64,000 bases of DNA, taken from assembly GCF_031755915.1 (NCBI RefSeq), contig NC_083384.1:7232501-7296500 (forward strand). The letters run 5' to 3'. This DNA is from Ziziphus jujuba. Its lineage: Eukaryota > Streptophyta > Magnoliopsida > Rosales > Rhamnaceae. The translations under genes and the position numbers were made by a program. Below the pieces are notes generated by a model. The model was not told the DNA's origin, did not search any database, and saw only the letters and a list, made by a program, of their open reading frames with translations. Shown here piece after piece: positions 58,967-64,000 of this stretch; positions within the stretch are counted from its first letter, which is position 1; the number at the start of each line of letters is the position of its first letter.

Positions 58967-59420
58967 TCAACACTATATTTGACTATATTTGGATTAAAGG
59001 GAGGAAAGAAAAAGAGAGGATAAGCTTAATGAGGAAAATAAAGGAAAGAAAAGGAAGAGAAATATTTATTAACAACTATTGTTTGGATGATTAATAAATG
59101 TAAAGGAATGAAACAAAAAATATTAATAATAATTGTTGTTTAATAAAAATAAAAGGAGAAGGAAAAAATAATTAATGCAATTTATGTTTTTTACAAAAAT
59201 ATTCAATATACAAAATATCTCAATCTATTTTTTTTTTTAACAAAATAAGATTAATTTTGGAATATCAAAAGGCTTCCTTAATTTGTTTTCCTTTTCTGTT
59301 AAATTTGAATGCAAAGCTAGACTCATTAAAATACATATATTTTAATCCTCTCATTCGCTTTTCTTTATTTCTTTATCCTTTCATTCTCACTAATTTGGGC
59401 TATCATGAAGAGTCAGACTT
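58967..59420 (+). repeat. MITE-like repeat copy 3
   Basis: It contains TATTTGGATTAAAGGGAGG, then GAGGATAAGCTTAATGAGG and TTGTTTGGATGATTAATAAA in the same order as the copy at 1-480 (minus) and the diverged copy at 39714. The right boundary near CATTCTCACTAATTT is approximate. Confidence 0.5.
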
Positions 59421-60949
59421 TTTAGGCTACTCCAAATGCTTTCCGTTATTGATTTCAATATCCACTACTAGAATTGCATTGATAAATGACGCCATAAATG
59501 CGCTGCACAAAATAAACAATGACATATCGCACAGCATCACCTAACATTCTGCCACCAAAGCCATAAGACCACAAGCGACGCAGTATGAGAGTCGCCTATC
59601 TTTGAGTTTTTAGAGACGCCTATTGACTTTTAGCGACGCATTCTATCAATCCACTTATAGCGATGCATTATTTAGCGACATTTTACCACAATGTTGCTAA
59701 AAATATATTAGTAACTATTTCATATAGCATCGGTAAATATATTCGTCACTAATAAATCTCTTATTTAGCAACGAATGTGTTAATGCGTCGGCTTTTTTTT
59801 TTATTTTGTAAAAAGTGATTAAAATAGTAAAAATATAAAAATAATTAAAATACAAAAAAAACTAAAACTAGCTTCATCCAAAATAATTAGAATATAAAAA
59901 TTTAAAATAAATATTTTTTCATAACAAATTAATTATCAAATAAATTAAATATTATCTCATTGACATATTTTTACATAATTTGTAAACTATTGGATTTTTT
60001 CATAGCAAATTTAATATTAATTAAACTTCCATGAATGCATATTCATTGAGATGGAAGTTGACGTTCTCTTGTTGACAATATTACATCCTCATACTGCACA
60101 TGGAAAAATTTAAAAAATTATTAACATTTATGCAAAATAAATAAAATATTAATTATTGTTAAATTTGTAATTTAGTAAATGGAAATTTAAAGAATATTAC
60201 CATTGTTCTTAAGATTTTACGAGGCACATTTCTTCTAATTAAAAGTGGAAAATACAGAATGAAGCATATCAAAAAAATAATTAAATGAATAATAATAAAT
60301 GTCATAAATATTATTTAAAATATAAGTTAATAAATATACATACCAATTTATTTAGAAGACATTCTTTATCCATATCCTCTTACAGTCATTACAAACATAG
60401 CTACTTTTACATTTATCCTCATTATCATTTTCATCGACACTTGGTAACTATATGACAAATGGATTGTGAGCTATCATAGAATCTCCAAAAACATCTTCTT
60501 CAACAAAAGTATGATATTGTGGTGAAGTTTAAACAACAGACTATCTCGAATCAAGTTGATCTTCAACATAAAATAATTGTTGAACTTAGCAAAATAATGT
60601 CAAGCAATATCATAAACAAAATATCTACAAAAGCAAGACTAATAAAACCCAACGAACCTAACCTACGGTTAAAATGAAAAAAAAAAAAAAAAACCCAACC
60701 CACCACATGTCTCCGCCAACCACAAAGAAAAGAGAAACTTACCTAAATGATGAAGACAAAGAAAGAAGAAACCCAAAAAATCACGAGGGTGACACATAGA
60801 AACCAAGCTTCCCGGGCCGACGGCAACATAGGCAAATGTAAAATGAAACCTGAAATATCCCACTCTTCAAATCTCTCTTACATTGCTTCCAAATCTAATA
60901 TCTATTAGGTAGTGTACTTTATGTAGTTTTAAAAAAGAAAAAGGATTCA

Positions 60950-62150
60950 AAGGCGCTCATAAAAAATTTAAAACACGCCAAAAATTTTCAAAAAATTACA
61001 AAAAGGTGACCCTTTTGAAGATATTTTTTTTAAAAAAAAATTAAAAGAACAGGCGATGCATTTACATCTTAAAAATTCGTCTGTTCTATCAATGTCATTA
61101 TTTTTTTAATATTTTTTTATTCTTCATCTAAAAATAAATACTAAAAATATTTCTTATATATGTGAAACAAAAAAAATATTTCTTTTTTTATAAAAAGCAA
61201 AAAGAGTTGCCAGATACTTTTTATTTTTTTTCTTTTTTAATAGTTATTAATTTGCTTTTAAAGTATAGTTTATTTATTTTTAAAAGTTGCAAGTATTAAA
61301 ATAAATTTTTTTAATTAAGAGAACAAGCAATGCATTTACAATTAAAAATGTCGCCTTTTCTCTCAATTTCATTTTTTTTCTTTGATTAATTTTTTATTTT
61401 TCATCTACAAATAAACACTGAAAATATTTTTTAAAAATGCGAACAAAATATCGAAGATCGTTGTTTATTTTTCTGTTTTTCAAGTACACCTTTATTATTT
61501 ATAAAATTTGCATGTTTTTAAATTTTTTTTTTAATTGAGAGAACAGGCGACGCATTTCCTTCAAGAAGAGTCGTCTGTTCTTGAATTGTGGGATCAAGCA
61601 ACGCATTATGGTCAAAAAGCGTTACCTGTTCCATTTTTTATATTTTCTTTATAATCTTTAAATCATTTTTTAATTGTTCATCTACAAATATATTCATATA
61701 GCAATCTAATGAACATAAATTCCATTGATCTAAAAACAGAAAATAGTTTTATCAATGTTTTTATCAATTATTCACATATATGTGTATAGACGGAACACAA
61801 AATATCTCAAGATCCAATTTGGATAGGGTACCGAATATAGAATTCTAATTCAACAAGCATTTATTGACCAATTTATCTACATAAATATGTTAAATGAGCT
61901 TAACTTTCATGTGTTTGTGGTCAATGATAACTTACTTGTTTTTAAAAATTGAAAGTCTATTAAATTGCTTTTTCTTAAAAATAAAAAAATAAAAAAATTG
62001 AAGGAATCGGCGATACAATTCCATTAAAACACGTCGCCTATTCCATGTTTTATTATTATTTTTTAATTTTTAATTAGTTTTTTTGATTGATCATCTACAA
62101 ATTAAAAAAAAAAAGTTTGCAAAATTAAAAAAAAATTACTAAAAACAATT
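60950..62150. repeat. Diverged hairpin repeats of the CACTA element
   Basis: Units near 61040-61090, 61320-61370, 61540-61585, 61590-61635 and 62000-62045 each have a GGCGA[C/T]GCA-like word followed 15-25 bases later by its inverted form (GTCGCCT-like). AT-rich spacers with shared phrases such as TTCATCTACAAATAAA separate them. Confidence 0.6.
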
Positions 62151-62179
62151 TTCAAATTCAAAAAAAGTTAAAATTGGTT

Positions 62180-63055
62180 GGGTGAAAAGGCGATGCAGTT
62201 TTGGTGACTCTTTGATAAAACATTGTATTGTCTAACACTATATTAGCTAGTTCTTGTTGTATTATTACATCTAAGTCATTTGGTCTAGTGGTATGGTGAT
62301 TCTTTGAGGGTGTGAGAGGTTTTGGATTCAATTCTTAGCATGGCCCTATATGATTTTATTTTAAAAAAAAGAAAAGGCGATGTAGTTGGTGAAAAATACG
62401 TCGCCTATTCTATTTGACGACTCTTTGTTAAAATAATATGTCGCCTAAAACTATATTAACTAATTCTTGCTATATTATTATATCTAAGTCATTTGGTCTG
62501 ATGGTGTGGTGATTCCTTGAGAGTGTAAGAGGTCCTGGGTTTAATTCTTGGCATGGTCCTATCTGCTTTTTTTTTTTTATGGGTTTATACATGTGTAAAT
62601 AAAAAAATTGAAAAAAAAAGAAGAAGAAAAGGCGACGCAGTTGGTGAAAAATATGCCGTCTGTTCCTCTATTTGGCAACTCTTTGTTAAAACAATGCATC
62701 GCCTAAAACTATATGAACTAGTTCTTGCTATATTATTTCATCTAAGTCATTTGGTCTGGGGGTATGGTGATTCCTTAAGAGTGTAAGAGGTCCTGGGTTC
62801 AATTCTTGGCATTCAATTTTTTGCATGGCCCTATCTGATTTTTTTTTTATGGGTTTGTACATGTATAAATAAAAAAATTGGAAAAAAAGAAAAAAGAAAA
62901 GGCGATGCAGTTGGTGAAAAATGCGTTGCATGTTCCTCTATTTGGCGACTCTTTATTAAAACAATACATCGCCTAAAACTATATTAACTAGTTCTTGCTA
63001 TATTATTACATCCAAGTCATGTAGTCTGGTGGTGTGGTGATTCCTTGAGTTGTTG
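62180..63055. repeat. Four tandem units with a tRNA-Pro-like segment each
   Basis: Units start near 62187, 62375, 62628 and 62899 with AGGCGATGCAGTT or a close variant, then the inverted word. Next comes AACTATATTA and a segment resembling tRNA-Pro (62275-62346, 62488-62560, 62746-62812, and a truncated one at 63016-63050). The tRNA-like parts are spaced 213, 258 and 270 bases apart. Confidence 0.7.
62275..62346 (+). other. tRNA-Pro-like sequence, copy 1
   Basis: The words GTCATTTGGTCTAGTGGTAT and GTGTGAGAGGTTTTGGATTC follow the layout of plant tRNA-Pro: D-stem with A box, anticodon arm and T arm with B box. The D region has extra bases, and the acceptor stem ends do not pair well, so it is not a functional tRNA. 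Copies 2 and 3 keep a better B box (GGGTTCAATTC). Confidence 0.5.
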
Positions 63056-63059
63056 AAAA

Positions 63060-63890
63060 ATTACATTGATTGAAAATAACTGCTTTATTACGGGTCGCCT
63101 GTTCCCTTTATCTTTAAAAAAAAAAAAAAATCATCTCAGTTATATTGCTTAAATATTTTCACTGGTTATTTGAAGTTAAAAGAAAATCAGATTGATTAAA
63201 AAAACAAAAAAAAAAAGGAATAGGCAACGGGGAATGAAGGTGTTGCGTCGCCTATTCCCTTTATCCTTAAAAAAAAAAAAAAAAATCCACCTCGGTTATA
63301 TTGCTTAAATATTTTCACTAGTTATTTGAAGTTGAAAGAAAATCATATTGATTATTAACAAAAAAAAGAAAAAAAGGAACAGGCAATGCGTAATGAAGTC
63401 TGTGCATCTCCTGTTACCTATATCTTTAAAAAAAAAAAAAAAATAGCTCAGTTATGTTGCTTAAATATTTTCACTGGTTATTTTAAGTTGAAAGAAAATT
63501 AGATTGATTTTAAGAAGAAAATTTTAACAGGTGATGTGTAATAAAGAGGTTGTATCGCCTGTTCCCTTTATCTTAAAAAAAAAAAAAGAATATTATTTAA
63601 GAGATTTGCAATAATAATTGTACAACCACCTCGGTTATATTGCTTAAATATTTTCACTAGCTATTTGAAGTTGAAAAAAAATCACATTGATTTAAAAAAA
63701 AAAAAAATAGGTAACAGGCAACGCATAAAGAAGGAGTTGCATCGCCTGTTTGCTTTATCTGAAAAAAAAAAACAAAAATCCTTCCTTAAATATTTTTACT
63801 GGTATTTAAACTTGAAAAAAATCACATTAATTTTTTAAAAAAAATGGTAACATGCGATGCATAATGAAAATGTTGCATCGCCTGTTTGCT

Positions 63891-63900
<10 letters not shown>
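63060..63900. repeat. Tandem hairpin repeats of the second type
   Basis: About six units of 150-180 bases, with cores near 63091, 63221, 63384, 63530, 63705 and 63845. Each complete core pairs a word like AACAGGCAACGCA with TGCATCGCCTGTT across 10-20 bases. Then come a poly-A run, CTCGGTTATATTGCTTAAAT, ATTTTCACTAGTTATTTG and a second A-rich run. Arms vary with mainly compensating CG/CA changes by eye. Confidence 0.7.
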
Positions 63901-63932
<32 letters not shown>

Positions 63933-63951
63933 AACTCATTTATATTGTTTA

Positions 63952-64000
63952 TGTGAGATCTCACATTGGTTGGAAAGGAAAACGAAACACTCCATGTAAG
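63952..64000 (+). mobile_element. Start of a second TRIM LTR, cut by the window end
   Basis: TGTGAGATCTCACATTGGTT followed by GGAAAGGAAAACGAAAC closely matches the LTR start of the TRIM at 24039 (read on the minus strand). The rest is outside the window. Confidence 0.6.

Larger units (their letters stand above)
59463..63951 (+). mobile_element. CACTA (En/Spm-type) transposon, left part
   Basis: The left end reads CACTACTAGAATT, a CACTA-type terminus. It is followed by a subterminal zone with many GCGACGCA-like words in both orientations (59570-59800). No convincing transposase reading frame is seen, so this is likely a non-autonomous derivative or the non-coding flank of one. From about 60950 the element is a long series of hairpin-like repeats built on the same GGCGATGCA word. 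The right end is not reached with certainty; a TRIM LTR seems to begin at 63952. Confidence 0.7.

Noticed and set aside
62275..62812. Functional tRNA-Pro genes
   Set aside because: D-loop insertions and unpaired acceptor ends argue against folding into a working tRNA; they are described as tRNA-like repeats.
60950..63900. CRISPR-like array
   Set aside because: Regular repeats occur, but units are diverged and spacers share sequence. The host is a plant, and the repeats match the subterminal motif of a CACTA transposon.

Overview
The window is nuclear DNA of a eudicot plant. Three things show this: TIR-type NBS-LRR (TNL) resistance-gene remnants, a class absent from grasses; spliced genes with GT-AG introns; and a dense load of nested plant LTR retrotransposons, MITEs and a CACTA transposon in an AT-rich background. 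I cannot name the species from the sequence.

Layout. A decayed, minus-strand TNL cluster forms the backbone. TNL-1 (14441 down to 3277) keeps recognisable TIR, NB-ARC, LRR and C-JID exons but has several frameshifts and stops. A Ty3/gypsy element (6722-13579) sits in its first intron. TNL-2 (48568 down to about 40416) has lost almost all of its NB-ARC and LRR region, so that the P-loop is joined directly to the C-terminal C-JID tail. A Ty1/copia element (40740-47789) is inserted in the start of its second exon. A third TNL unit survives only as upstream sequence plus a 55-codon TIR start (56256-56092), and an ankyrin-repeat/PGG-domain gene (56065 down to 50727) begins just downstream of it. 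The flanks of the TNL units are recognisable paralogous copies, so the cluster grew by segmental duplication. Related segments in inverted orientation lie near both ends of the window (about 1-790 and 57740-59420).

Transposons. Between TNL-1 and TNL-2 lies an old copia element (16734 to about 34519) whose original length was only about 5.2 kb. It is inflated to 17.8 kb by four solo LTRs of one gypsy family and one TRIM, each with its own perfect 5-bp target duplication. A fifth solo LTR of the same family is at 35622-38688. Their U3-like starts are packed with TTGAC (W-box) motifs. A hAT-like MITE (49048-49734) lies upstream of TNL-2. The right end of the window is the left part of a CACTA element whose repeats form hairpin-like units and include tRNA-Pro-like copies. 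The last 49 bases look like the start of another TRIM LTR.

Functional picture. No TNL here can encode a full receptor. The gene most likely to be active is the ankyrin/PGG membrane protein, whose last three exons splice in frame. Its 5' side seems to consist of captured TNL promoter and first-exon DNA. All boundaries, identities and splice sites were read by eye without alignment software.
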